NCBI RefSeq assembly: GCF_036226445.1 | Contig: NZ_CP108474.1 | Coordinates: 5,828,001 to 5,892,000, forward strand | Length of the DNA: 64,000 nt | Source of the DNA: Streptomyces sp. NBC_01255 | GTDB taxonomy: Bacteria; Actinomycetota; Actinomycetes; Streptomycetales; Streptomycetaceae | Direction: 5' to 3' | In this document: piece by piece, positions 1 to 7,745 of the stretch | Layout: every line of letters starts with the position of its first letter | Numbering within the stretch: the stretch's first letter is position 1 | The notes under the pieces: generated by a model | What the model was told of the DNA's origin: nothing | Database searches by the model: none | Seen by the model: only the letters and a program-made list of their open reading frames with translations | Program-made: the position numbers and the translations under genes

Positions 1-14
1 GAGGGGAGCCGGAC

Positions 15-2315
15 GTGCCGGGGGCCTCTCCGGTGTCGCCGGGGTGGCGGTTGCGGGCGACCGCGTGCGCGGGGGTCCTGCTCTGTGCCGCGGCCGGGGC
101 GGCCTCGGCGGGGCTGCACGCGGCGGATCTGCGGCGCGGTCCCGTACCTGCCCTGGCACGGGAGTACGTCCGGGCGCAGATGGAGGTCACCGTGACCTCC
201 GATCCACGGCTCACCCGGCCCCAGGTGCGGGGCAACGCGATGGCGCCGGTCTCGGTCGTCCTCGACGGAGAGGTGACCCGCGTCGAGCGGTCGGACGGTG
301 CGGCGCACCGGACGCGTACGCCGGTGCTGCTGATCGTGCCGCCGGGGGAGGGCCGGGAGGAGTGGCTGCGGCTCCTTCCCTCGACCCGGCTGCGGGTCGG
401 AGCCCGGCTGGCGCCGCCGCTGCGCTCCGGTGAACCGTTCGCCGCGGTGCTCAAGGTCGACGGGGAGGGTCCACCGCGGATCGTCGGTCCGCCGAGCGCT
501 CCGCAGCGCACGGCGGGCGAGCTGCGCGCCGGGCTGCGGAGAGCGACCGAGGGGCTCGATCCGGACGCGCGGGCCCTGCTGCCCGGACTGGTCGTCGGGG
601 ACACCTCCAGGATCGGCCCCGAACTGCGGGACGCTTTCGAGGCCACCGACCTCACCCATCTCCTCGCGGTCTCCGGCAGCAATCTCTCCGTCGTGCTGCT
701 CCTGCTCGTCGGGCGTCCCGGGCGGGCGCATCAGGTGGAGCGGGGCGGGCTCGCTCCCCGGCTCGGTCTTTCGCTGCGGGCGACCGCGGTGGCCGGGGGA
801 GCGCTGACGCTGGCCTTCGTCGTCGTCTGCCGACCCGATCCGAGCGTGCTGCGCGCGGCGGCCTGCGGGCTCGTCGTCCTCCTGGCGATCGGCACCGGGC
901 GTCGGAGATCGCTGATCCCCGCGCTGGCCACCGCCGTCCTGCTTCTGGTGCTCTACGACCCTTGGCTGGCGCGGAGCTACGGGTTCCTGCTCTCGGTCCT
1001 GGCCACCGGGGCCCTGCTGACGGTCGCCCCGCGGTGGAGCGAGGCGCTGCGGCGGCGCCGGGTGCCGGGGCGGCTCGCGGAGGCGCTGGCGGCGGCCCTC
1101 GCGGCGCAGGCGGTGTGCGCGCCGGTCGTGGTGGTCTTCGCCGCCCGGGTGAGTCTGGTCGCGATTCCGGCGAACCTCTTCGCCGAACTGGCCGTCGCGC
1201 CCGCGACGGTGCTCGGCTTCGCCGCGCTCGCCCTGGCGCAGGTGTGGGAGCCGGCAGCGGCGGGGGCGGCGTGGGTGGCGGGATGGCCGGCCGGGTGGAT
1301 CGCGGGGGTGGCCCGCGCGGGCGGGGAGCTGCCGGGAGCCCAGCTGTCCTGGCCCGGCGGGTGGTGGGGCGGGCTGGTCCTCGCGCTGCTCACGGGTCTC
1401 GTGCTGCTCGGGGCGCGCAGACTGCCGTACCGGGGGTGGGCTGCCGCGCTCGTCGCCGGGCTGCTTCTCCTCGTGGTCGTCCGGCCGGTGCCACTGACGC
1501 GGTGGGCCACCGGGTGGCCGCCGCCGGGCTGGGTGTTCGCGATGTGCCAGGTGGGGCAGGGGGACGCGACGGTGCTGGCGGCGGGCGGGGACGCGGCCGT
1601 CGTGGTGGACGCCGGCCCCGATCCCGTACTGGTGGACCGCTGTCTGCGGGAGCTCGGGGTGCGGCGGGTGCCGTTGCTGGTGCTCACGCATTTCCACGCC
1701 GACCATGTGGCAGGGCTGACGGGGGTGCTACGGGGGCGGTCGGTGGGGGCGATCCAGACGACGGGGCTCGAAGAGCCGCCCGCCCAGGCCGCGTTCGTGC
1801 GGCGGATCGCGGCCGCCGCAGGGGTGCCGTTGGTCCGTGCGGGGCCGGGGGAGCAGCGGAGGAGCGGGGCCCTGGAGTGGCGGGTGCTGTGGCCGCCGGC
1901 GGGTTCCGGAGGGTCGGTCGGCGGGGCGGTCGGCGGGTCGGCCGGTGGGGCGAACGACGCCAGTGTCACGCTCCTCGTCCGTGCTGCCGGAGGGCTGAGT
2001 CTGCTGCTCCTCGGTGACCTCGAACCGCCGGCTCAGCGCGCGTTGCTGAGGAGCAGTCCGGGGCTGGGCCCGGTGGACGTGCTCAAGGTCGCCCACCATG
2101 GGTCCGCGCACCAGGACCCGGGGCTGATACGGGCGGCGCGGCCGCGTCTCGCGCTGGTCTCGACAGGACGCGACAACCCGTATGGACATCCGTCGCCCCG
2201 GACGGTGGAGGCGTTGCGGGCCGGTGGGGCGCGGGTGCTGCGGACGGACGAGGACGGGGCGATCGCGGTGGTGGGTGCGGGGCGCGGGCTCGTGGCCGTA
2301 CCGAGGGGAGGGTGA
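15..2315 (+). CDS. comEC: ComEC/Rec2-type DNA uptake channel with C-terminal metallo-beta-lactamase domain
   Basis: This is a 766-residue polytopic membrane protein of the ComEC/Rec2 family, which forms the inner-membrane channel for single-stranded DNA in naturally competent bacteria; its role in Streptomyces is not settled. The GTG start at 15 follows a GAGGGGAG ribosome binding site at the window edge. An N-terminal hydrophobic segment is followed by an OB-like region. The competence domain carries HLLAVSGSN at about residues 213-221, where the family normally reads SGxH. A long series of membrane helices follows. The C-terminal metallo-beta-lactamase domain has VGQGD near 512, THFHADH near 555 and KVAHHGS near 690, so the metal-binding set looks intact. 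The length is typical. A comEA partner would be expected just upstream, outside the window. Confidence 0.93.
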   Translation: MPGASPVSPGWRLRATACAGVLLCAAAGAASAGLHAADLRRGPVPALAREYVRAQMEVTVTSDPRLTRPQVRGNAMAPVSVVLDGEVTRVERSDGAAHRTRTPVLLIVPPGEGREEWLRLLPSTRLRVGARLAPPLRSGEPFAAVLKVDGEGPPRIVGPPSAPQRTAGELRAGLRRATEGLDPDARALLPGLVVGDTSRIGPELRDAFEATDLTHLLAVSGSNLSVVLLLLVGRPGRAHQVERGGLAPRLGLSLRATAVAGGALTLAFVVVCRPDPSVLRAAACGLVVLLAIGTGRRRSLIPALATAVLLLVLYDPWLARSYGFLLSVLATGALLTVAPRWSEALRRRRVPGRLAEALAAALAAQAVCAPVVVVFAARVSLVAIPANLFAELAVAPATVLGFAALALAQVWEPAAAGAAWVAGWPAGWIAGVARAGGELPGAQLSWPGGWWGGLVLALLTGLVLLGARRLPYRGWAAALVAGLLLLVVVRPVPLTRWATGWPPPGWVFAMCQVGQGDATVLAAGGDAAVVVDAGPDPVLVDRCLRELGVRRVPLLVLTHFHADHVAGLTGVLRGRSVGAIQTTGLEEPPAQAAFVRRIAAAAGVPLVRAGPGEQRRSGALEWRVLWPPAGSGGSVGGAVGGSAGGANDASVTLLVRAAGGLSLLLLGDLEPPAQRALLRSSPGLGPVDVLKVAHHGSAHQDPGLIRAARPRLALVSTGRDNPYGHPSPRTVEALRAGGARVLRTDEDGAIAVVGAGRGLVAVPRGG

Positions 2316-2340
2316 GTCATCGGAGTGAGAGAGCGATTCG

Positions 2341-2389
2341 ATGTAAAGAAATCCTTGTAAAGAAGTCTTTCTAAAGATAGCTTTTCATT
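2341..2389 (+). promoter_or_regulatory. AT-rich leader with three TAAAGA repeats, probable operator/promoter
   Basis: A 48-bp stretch before the winged-helix gene is far richer in A+T than its surroundings. It holds three copies of TAAAGA, two of them inside the longer unit TTGTAAAGAA or its close relative TGTAAAGAA. The family next door (ArsR-like regulators paired with an exporter) commonly autoregulates through such sites. No ribosome binding site is evident between the repeats and the ATG at 2390. Operator function is inferred. Confidence 0.45.
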
Positions 2390-3019
2390 ATGCCGGAGAT
2401 CAGCGAACCGCGACCCGAGGGCGAGCAGCCCCGCAGTATCCGCCTCACCGACCCGCGCGCCCTGCGGGCCTACGCCCACCCCCTGCGGATGTCCCTGGTG
2501 GGACTGCTGCGCAGCAGCGGCCCCTTCACCGCCACCAAGGCCGCCGAGCTGACCGGTGAGTCCGTGGCCAGCTGCTCCTACCACCTGCGGATACTCGCCA
2601 AGTACGGCCTCGTGGAGGAGGCGCCGGGGGGCCGGGGGCGGGAGAAGCCCTGGCGGGCCACCGCCCGGTACACGGAGTGGCCGGAGTACAGCGAGGACGA
2701 CACGGTCGCGGAGGCCGCCGGCGCCCTGACGGCCGCCGTCACCGAGCTCTACTTCGAGCGGGTCACCCGGGCCATCGAGCGCCGGCACACGCTGCCGAGG
2801 GAGTGGCGGGAGGCCGAGCAGTTCGGTGACTCCCTGCTCTTCCTCACCCCCGAGGAGCTGACCGGCCTCGGAGAGCGGATCGACGGACTCCTCCGCCCCT
2901 TCGAGGGGCGCGAGTCCGACCCGTCCCTCAGGCCCGAGGGCGCCCGGGCCGTCAGCATCCTGCGGATCGCCTACCTGGACCAGGAAGTCCCCCACCGCCA
3001 AGAACACGAAGAGGAGTAA
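2390..3019 (+). CDS. ArsR-like winged helix-turn-helix transcriptional regulator
   Basis: The 209-residue protein has a winged helix at about residues 20-90. It reads LTDPRALRAYAHPLRMSL, then a helix-turn-helix with a recognition segment around SVASCSYHLRILAKYGLVEE, and a basic wing. The C-terminal 110 residues look helical and are typical of the longer ArsR/HTH_20 regulators found beside MFS exporters. Only five bases separate it from the MFS gene, so the two form an operon and the regulator probably represses it. The inducer is unknown. The ATG at 2390 begins directly after the AT-rich repeat block. Confidence 0.88.
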   Translation: MPEISEPRPEGEQPRSIRLTDPRALRAYAHPLRMSLVGLLRSSGPFTATKAAELTGESVASCSYHLRILAKYGLVEEAPGGRGREKPWRATARYTEWPEYSEDDTVAEAAGALTAAVTELYFERVTRAIERRHTLPREWREAEQFGDSLLFLTPEELTGLGERIDGLLRPFEGRESDPSLRPEGARAVSILRIAYLDQEVPHRQEHEEE

Positions 3020-3024
3020 GCGAG

Positions 3025-4293
3025 ATGGCCCTCGTGGAACGCATACCAGCACTGCTGCGCGAGCGGACCTTCCGCCGCTACTGGACCGGGCAGACCATCT
3101 CGCTCGTCGGGGACCAGATCTCGCTCATCGCCATCCCGCTCGCCGCCGTCCTGATCCTCGGCGCAGACGCCGCCGAGATGGGCTGGCTCAAGACCGCCGA
3201 ACTCCTCCCCGCCCTCCTGCTCAACCTGCCGCTCGGCGCCTGGGCGGACCGGCAGGCCCGCCGCAGACGCGTGATGATCGTCGCCGACCTCGGGCGGGCG
3301 GCTCTGATGCTGACGCTCCCGGTGGCCTACGCGCTCGACGCGTTGACGCTTGGTCAGCTGTACGCGGTGGCCTTCGGGATCGGCGCGCTCACCGTGCTCT
3401 TCGAGGTCTGCAACGCCACGCTCATCGTGGCACTCGTCCCCACCGAGCGGTACGTGCAGGCGAACTCGCTGGTCAACGGAAGCCGCTCGATGTCCTGGCT
3501 CGCGGGACCCGGGATCGGAGGCGTCCTCGTACAAGTCCTCACCGCGCCCTTCGCCCTGGTCGCCGACGCCCTCACCTATGTGGTGTCGGCCGGCTACCTG
3601 GCCCGGGTCAAGGCGGTCGAACCTCCGCCGGCCGCCGTGGTCAAGGGGCACTTCACCGAGGGGATGCGCTGGGTGGTCCGGGACCGTTCGATGCGCGCGC
3701 TGTTCTCCGCCTCCGGCACGGTCCAGTTCTTCAACTACATGTTCCACACCCTCTTCGTGCTCTACGCGACGGCCGAACTCGACATCGGCGCCGGGCTGCT
3801 CGGCCTGGTCCTCGGAGCCGGTGCGGTGGGCGGTCTCATCGGGGCCGCGTGCAGTGGAGCGGTCGTCCGGCGGATCGGCATCGGCGCCTCGCTCGTCACC
3901 GGCTTCCTCGGGTTCACGCTGCCCCTGCTCCTGATACCCCTGGCCGGCGGGCCGCTGCCGCTGGTGGTGGCCGTGTTCTTCGCGGCGGAGTTCCTCTCCT
4001 GCGCCGGGGTGATGATCGTGGACATCGCCGCGGGATCGTTCCAGATGGCGGCGATCCCCGATGCGATACGGGCCCGGGTCATGGGCGCGTTCCGCACGCT
4101 CAACCACGGCTTCCGTCCCCTCGGCGCACTCGCAGGAGGCCTGCTCGGCACCGCGATCGGGCTGCGCCCGACGCTGTGGATCGCCACCGGCGGAGCCGTC
4201 CTCGCCGTGCTCTGGCTGCTGCCCTCGCCGCTGGCGCGGATGCGTGAACTGCCCACGAAGGGTGAGGAGTCGACCCCGGTGGGGGCGTTGTGA
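3025..4293 (+). CDS. MFS transporter (12-helix drug-efflux type)
   Basis: The 422-residue membrane protein has about twelve predicted helices. The conserved loop after helix 2 reads GAWADRQARRRRVMI (about residues 71-85), a variant of the MFS signature. N- and C-terminal halves are separated by a cytoplasmic loop near 195-215. It resembles the MFS_3/enterobactin exporter-like group common in actinobacteria, whose members export drugs or metabolites by proton antiport. The ATG is five bases after the regulator's stop. The substrate cannot be told from sequence. Confidence 0.9.
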   Translation: MALVERIPALLRERTFRRYWTGQTISLVGDQISLIAIPLAAVLILGADAAEMGWLKTAELLPALLLNLPLGAWADRQARRRRVMIVADLGRAALMLTLPVAYALDALTLGQLYAVAFGIGALTVLFEVCNATLIVALVPTERYVQANSLVNGSRSMSWLAGPGIGGVLVQVLTAPFALVADALTYVVSAGYLARVKAVEPPPAAVVKGHFTEGMRWVVRDRSMRALFSASGTVQFFNYMFHTLFVLYATAELDIGAGLLGLVLGAGAVGGLIGAACSGAVVRRIGIGASLVTGFLGFTLPLLLIPLAGGPLPLVVAVFFAAEFLSCAGVMIVDIAAGSFQMAAIPDAIRARVMGAFRTLNHGFRPLGALAGGLLGTAIGLRPTLWIATGGAVLAVLWLLPSPLARMRELPTKGEESTPVGAL

Positions 4294-4320
4294 CGGTGCG
4301 AGAGGAGGGAGACTGGCCGC

Positions 4321-5172
4321 ATGAGTGACGCAACGGATGCCCCCTCCCCGGCTGCTCCCGGCCGTGCCGCGCCTGACCCCGTCGCGCCCGCCCTCCCGGA
4401 CGCGGGTGCCTATCTGGCGCGGATCGGCGCGCGGCGACCCGCGCGTGCCGACGCCGACGCCCTGCGCGAGCTGCATGTGCGGCACCTGCTGAGCGTGCCC
4501 TTCGAGAACCTCTCCATCCATCTCGGCGAGGACATCGTCCTGGACGAGAAGGCGCTGGTCGACAAGGTGGTCGGCGGCCGCAGGGGCGGCTTCTGCTACG
4601 AGATCAACACCACGTTCGCGGTCCTGTTGCGGGAGCTCGGCTACCGGGTGTCGCTGCTCCAGGCGCGCGTCGTCGACGCGGAGGGGAGGCCCGGGATCCC
4701 GTACGACCACATGGCGCTCCTCGTGGAGACGGCCGACGGGGAGCGGTGGCTGGCCGACGTCGGCTTCGGCGACCACAGTCACTACCCGTTGGCCTTCGAC
4801 GAGCGCGGGGACCAGGAGGACCCCGGCGGCCGCTTCCGTGTCCAGGAGGCCGCCGACGGCGATCTGGAGGTGCTGCGGGACGGGAAGCCGCAGTACCGGC
4901 TGGAGGTGCGGCCCCGCGAGCTCGCGGACTTCACGGCCGGGGCCTGGTATCACCGGACCTCGCCCGACTCGCACTTCCCGCGGTCCCTCGTCTGTTCCCT
5001 GCTCACGGAGGAAGGCCGGATCACCCTCAGCGACCGGAAGCTGATCACCCGCGCCCACGGGGAGCGCGTCGAGCGGGTGCTCGACGGGGACGAGGAGGTA
5101 CGGGGCGCGTACCGGGATCTGTTCGGCATCGTGCTCGACGAGCTGCCGGTCGTCGCGAAGCCGCGTTCCTGA
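4321..5172 (+). CDS. nat: Arylamine N-acetyltransferase
   Basis: This 283-residue protein belongs to the arylamine N-acetyltransferase family, which moves an acetyl group from acetyl-CoA to arylamines or hydrazines through an acyl-cysteine intermediate. The catalytic triad can be read directly: Cys92 in RRGGFCYEIN, His130 in PYDHMAL and Asp146 in WLADVGFGD. An N-terminal extension of about 30 residues is rich in Ala and Pro. The gene begins 27 bases after the MFS stop and may be cotranscribed with it. Related enzymes in actinomycetes also close amide bonds in ansamycin synthesis, but no biosynthetic cluster lies nearby, so a xenobiotic or housekeeping role is more likely. Confidence 0.93.
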   Translation: MSDATDAPSPAAPGRAAPDPVAPALPDAGAYLARIGARRPARADADALRELHVRHLLSVPFENLSIHLGEDIVLDEKALVDKVVGGRRGGFCYEINTTFAVLLRELGYRVSLLQARVVDAEGRPGIPYDHMALLVETADGERWLADVGFGDHSHYPLAFDERGDQEDPGGRFRVQEAADGDLEVLRDGKPQYRLEVRPRELADFTAGAWYHRTSPDSHFPRSLVCSLLTEEGRITLSDRKLITRAHGERVERVLDGDEEVRGAYRDLFGIVLDELPVVAKPRS

Positions 5173-5218
5173 GGCGGAGTCGCCGTCGTCCCGAGGCGCG
5201 CGTAGTCGGCGCGCGTGG

Positions 5219-5464
5219 TTACGGGGCCTCCAGCCAGCCCTCGTGCTCGGCGGCGAACTCGTCGAGCGCCGCCGCGTCGAGCCGGCCGTCCGGGTCCTCG
5301 ACGACCACCAGCCACTGGGCGTCCTCGGCGTCGTCCTCCCCGGCCAGGGCGTCCCGGACGAGTTGCGGCATCTCGGCCACGCCGAAACGGTCGGGGAGTT
5401 CCTCGGCGACCTCCTCGGCGGCGTCGCGGTCGGGGAGTACCAGTACGTGTCGTCGTTCGCTCAC
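5219..5464 (-). CDS. Small conserved hypothetical protein beside holA
   Basis: An 81-residue acidic protein is read from GTG at 5464. It begins MSERRHVLVLPDRDAAEEVA and continues with DAQWLVVVEDPDG, a pattern of alternating beta-strands and helices without catalytic motifs. I recall small proteins of this type next to holA in other Streptomyces, but no function is known to me. It is divergent from holA and convergent with the acetyltransferase gene. An in-frame ATG six codons upstream (MPENGR...) is an alternative start. The same frame continues much further upstream only as an antisense shadow of holA, which I do not count as coding. Confidence 0.7.
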   Translation of the reverse strand: MSERRHVLVLPDRDAAEEVAEELPDRFGVAEMPQLVRDALAGEDDAEDAQWLVVVEDPDGRLDAAALDEFAAEHEGWLEAP

Positions 5465-5494
5465 TCGGCCATTCTCGGGCATGGCGGTCGGGCG

Positions 5495-5560
5495 TAGCCG
5501 TCGGGTGCGGTTGTCGGGTGCGGTTGTCGGGTGCGGTTGTCTGGCCTGGCTGTCGGGCAT
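5495..5560. repeat. Short tandem repeat in the holA upstream region
   Basis: About three near-perfect copies of a 13-bp unit (TTGTCGGGTGCGG) are followed by decayed copies in which TGTCGGGCATGGC replaces it. The array lies between the divergent small gene and holA, just before the holA start at 5594. It looks like slippage-prone DNA and may vary in length between strains. No operator resemblance is clear. Confidence 0.7.
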
Positions 5561-5593
5561 GGCTGTCGGTGGCCCGTGGGATGCTGGATCGCG

Positions 5594-6580
5594 ATGGCCA
5601 CCAGAAAGACTTCCCCCGACGACCTCCTCGGCCCCGTGACGCTCGCCGTGGGCCAGGAGGACCTGCTCCTCGACCGCGTCGTCCAGGAGGTGGTGGCGGC
5701 CGCCAGGGCCGTCGACGCCGACACGGACGTGCGCGACCTCACGTCCGACCAGCTCCAGCCCGGGTCGCTGGCGGAGCTGACCAGCCCCTCGCTCTTCGCC
5801 GAGCGCAAGGTCCTGGTCGTGCGGAACGCGCAGGACCTCTCCGCCGACACGATCAAGGACGTCAAGGCCTACCTCGACGACCCGGTCGAGGACATCTCGC
5901 TCGTCCTGCTCCACGCCGGCGGTGCGAAGGGCAAGGGCCTGCTCGACGCCGCGCGCAAGGCGGGGGCGCGGGAGGTGGCCTGCCCGAAGACGACGAAGCC
6001 GGCGGAGCGGCTGACGTTCGTACGGCAGGAGTTCCGGGCGCTCGGGCGCGCGGCGACGCCGGAGGCGTGCCAGGCGCTGGTGGACTCGATCGGCAGCGAC
6101 CTGCGGGAGCTGGCGTCCGCGTGCGCGCAGCTGACGGCGGACGTCGACGGGACGATCGACGAGGCGGTCGTCGGGCGCTACTACACCGGCCGCGCGGAGG
6201 CCTCGTCCTTCAACGTGGCCGACCGGGCCGTGGAGGGGCGTGCGGCGGAGGCCCTGGAGGCGCTGCGCTGGTCTCTCTCGACCGGGGTGGCGCCGGTGCT
6301 CATCACGAGCGCGCTCGCGCAGGGCGTACGGGCGATCGGCAAGCTCTCGTCGGCGCGGGGCGGCCGGCCGGCGGATCTGGCGCGTGAGCTGGGCATGCCG
6401 CCGTGGAAGATCGACCGCGTGCGGCAGCAGATGAGGGGGTGGACCCCGGACGGGGTGTCCCTCGCGCTGCGGGCGATCGCGGAGGCGGACGCGGGGGTGA
6501 AGGGCGGGGGCGACGACCCGGAGTACGCCCTGGAGAAGGCGGTGGTTGCGGTGGCGCGGGCGGCGCGGCTGCGGAGGTAG
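5594..6580 (+). CDS. holA: DNA polymerase III subunit delta
   Basis: The 328-residue protein is the delta subunit of the clamp loader, which opens the beta sliding clamp and loads it onto primed DNA. I chose the ATG at 5594 because the protein then begins MATRKTSPDDLLGPVTLAVG, matching the usual holA N-terminus (strand beta1, then GQEDLLLDRVV). The open frame before it reads through the tandem repeat. Characteristic segments are SPSLFAERKVLVVRNAQDL (domain I), KVKAYLDDP-like and VACPKTTKPAE in the middle, and the helical collar domain ending KAVVAVARAARLRR. As in many actinobacteria, Walker residues are not functional. The gene is monocistronic and is followed by a 700-bp repeat array. Confidence 0.93.
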   Translation: MATRKTSPDDLLGPVTLAVGQEDLLLDRVVQEVVAAARAVDADTDVRDLTSDQLQPGSLAELTSPSLFAERKVLVVRNAQDLSADTIKDVKAYLDDPVEDISLVLLHAGGAKGKGLLDAARKAGAREVACPKTTKPAERLTFVRQEFRALGRAATPEACQALVDSIGSDLRELASACAQLTADVDGTIDEAVVGRYYTGRAEASSFNVADRAVEGRAAEALEALRWSLSTGVAPVLITSALAQGVRAIGKLSSARGGRPADLARELGMPPWKIDRVRQQMRGWTPDGVSLALRAIAEADAGVKGGGDDPEYALEKAVVAVARAARLRR

Positions 6581-7290
6581 GGGGGCGGGGGTTTGGGGTG
6601 CGGGCCGGGGCCGGTGCGGGTGCGTTGCGCCGGGACGGTTGATTCCCCCCACCCCGCCCCTTCCCGAAACCCTGCCGGGGGCTGGTGGCGGCTGAGGCCC
6701 CCGGGGCTCCGCCCCGAACCCCTGCGGCGGCTTCGCGCCGCGCGCCGGGTTGGGCCGTGCCCCCTGCGGCGGCTTCGCGCCGCGCGCGGTTGGGCTGCGC
6801 CCCTTGCCGTGGCTTCGCGCCCGTATCGCGCCCGCCGGCGTTGGCGTCCCTGCGGTTGCTTCGCGTCGCCCCGGGTGGGCTGCGCCCCCGGGCCCTGCGG
6901 TCGCTTCACGCTGGGCTGGGTGGGGGTGCGACCCCTGGCGGTTGCTTCGCGCTGCCTCGGGTGGGCTGCGCCCCCGCCACGGCGGCTTTGGGCGGGTCCC
7001 CTGCGGTGGCCTTGCGTCGCGTGGGTGGGGTGTGGTGTCCCACGTCGCCCCCGGCGGATTTGCGCCGCGTTGGTGCGGCCGTGGCCCCGCCCCCCATGGC
7101 GGCTGCGCGCCCAGGTTGGGGGTGGGTGCGGCGAAGGCCCCGGCCGGCTCCTGGGGTGGAGGCGGCGGGGCCTTCGGCGTACAGCTGGGTGGGCTCGCAC
7201 CCGCGTGGCGAACGCGTCCGCGTGCGAGTCCTGGTGGTCGGGCGGGAGCGGGAGAGAGGGCCCGCTGGGTCCCGTACGACCGGTTACATC
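6581..7290. repeat. GC-rich degenerate repeat array, non-coding
   Basis: This is the longest gene-free stretch in the window (about 715 bp between holA and rpsT). It opens with strong GC hairpins, for example GGGGC-TCC-GCCCC near 6703-6716. About nine degenerate copies of a roughly 40-45-bp unit follow, from about 6719 to 7110. Their core is CCTGCGGCGGCTTCGCG followed by CGCGG-TTGGGCTGCGCC. The best copies (6721-6745 and 6764-6788) each fold into a GCGGCG/CGCCGC stem-loop. Long open frames cross it only because stop codons are rare at this GC content; codon-position bias is absent. Possible roles are transcription termination, nucleoid structure or a palindromic repeat family. Confidence 0.75.
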
Positions 7291-7295
7291 AGAGC

Positions 7296-7562
7296 TCAGC
7301 CCTGGAGGGAGGAAACCTTGATCGCCAGCGCCGACTTCTTGTTGGCGGCGGCGTTCTTGTGGATGACACCCTTCGAGACAGCCTTGTCGAGCTGACGCGA
7401 GGCGGCGCGAGTGGCAACGGTGGCCTTCTCGAGGTCGCCGGCGGCGACAGCCTCACGGGCCTTGCGGATCGCGGTCTTGAGCGACGACTTGACGGCCTTG
7501 TTGCGCAGGCGCGCCTTCTCGTTGGTCTTGTTCCGCTTGATCTGGGACTTGATGTTCGCCAC
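7296..7562 (-). CDS. rpsT: 30S ribosomal protein S20
   Basis: The 88-residue, strongly basic protein begins [20 protein letters not shown] and ends [16 protein letters not shown], the classic S20 sequence; S20 binds 16S rRNA early in small-subunit assembly. The GTG at 7562 is preceded by AAGGCTCTTTC (weak ribosome binding site). A longer in-frame extension back to 7631 lacks S20 similarity and is rejected. It is divergent from lepA across a 183-bp spacer that must hold both promoters; TGATACTGT (read on the minus strand, near 7640-7650) is a candidate -10 for rpsT. Confidence 0.97.
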   Translation of the reverse strand: MANIKSQIKRNKTNEKARLRNKAVKSSLKTAIRKAREAVAAGDLEKATVATRAASRQLDKAVSKGVIHKNAAANKKSALAIKVSSLQG

Positions 7563-7745
7563 GAAAGAGCCTTTACAGGTTCGATGTTCCTTCTGGAGTG
7601 TGACTCGCAGCTGAGAGGGCATACGAGGCACAGCTGTCCACAGTATCAGTCACTCTCGGGGCCGCCCAAACCGGGCGTAGGGCGGCGGGCATGGGACCAT
7701 GGAGCCTACGTATCGATCCGACATCGCCCCGAGACGAGACCCTGC

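Noticed and set aside
5465..6652. Upstream continuation of the 81-residue gene as a 477-codon frame
   Set aside because: Antisense to holA and through the tandem repeat; only the last 81 codons look like a protein.
6719..7110. Regular repeats suggesting a CRISPR array
   Set aside because: Units are degenerate, contiguous and lack unique spacers; no cas genes are near.
6750..7745. A 5' extension of the lepA frame through the repeat array and across rpsT
   Set aside because: It lies antisense to the clearly real S20 gene and reads through degenerate repeats; EF4 similarity begins only after GTG 7746.
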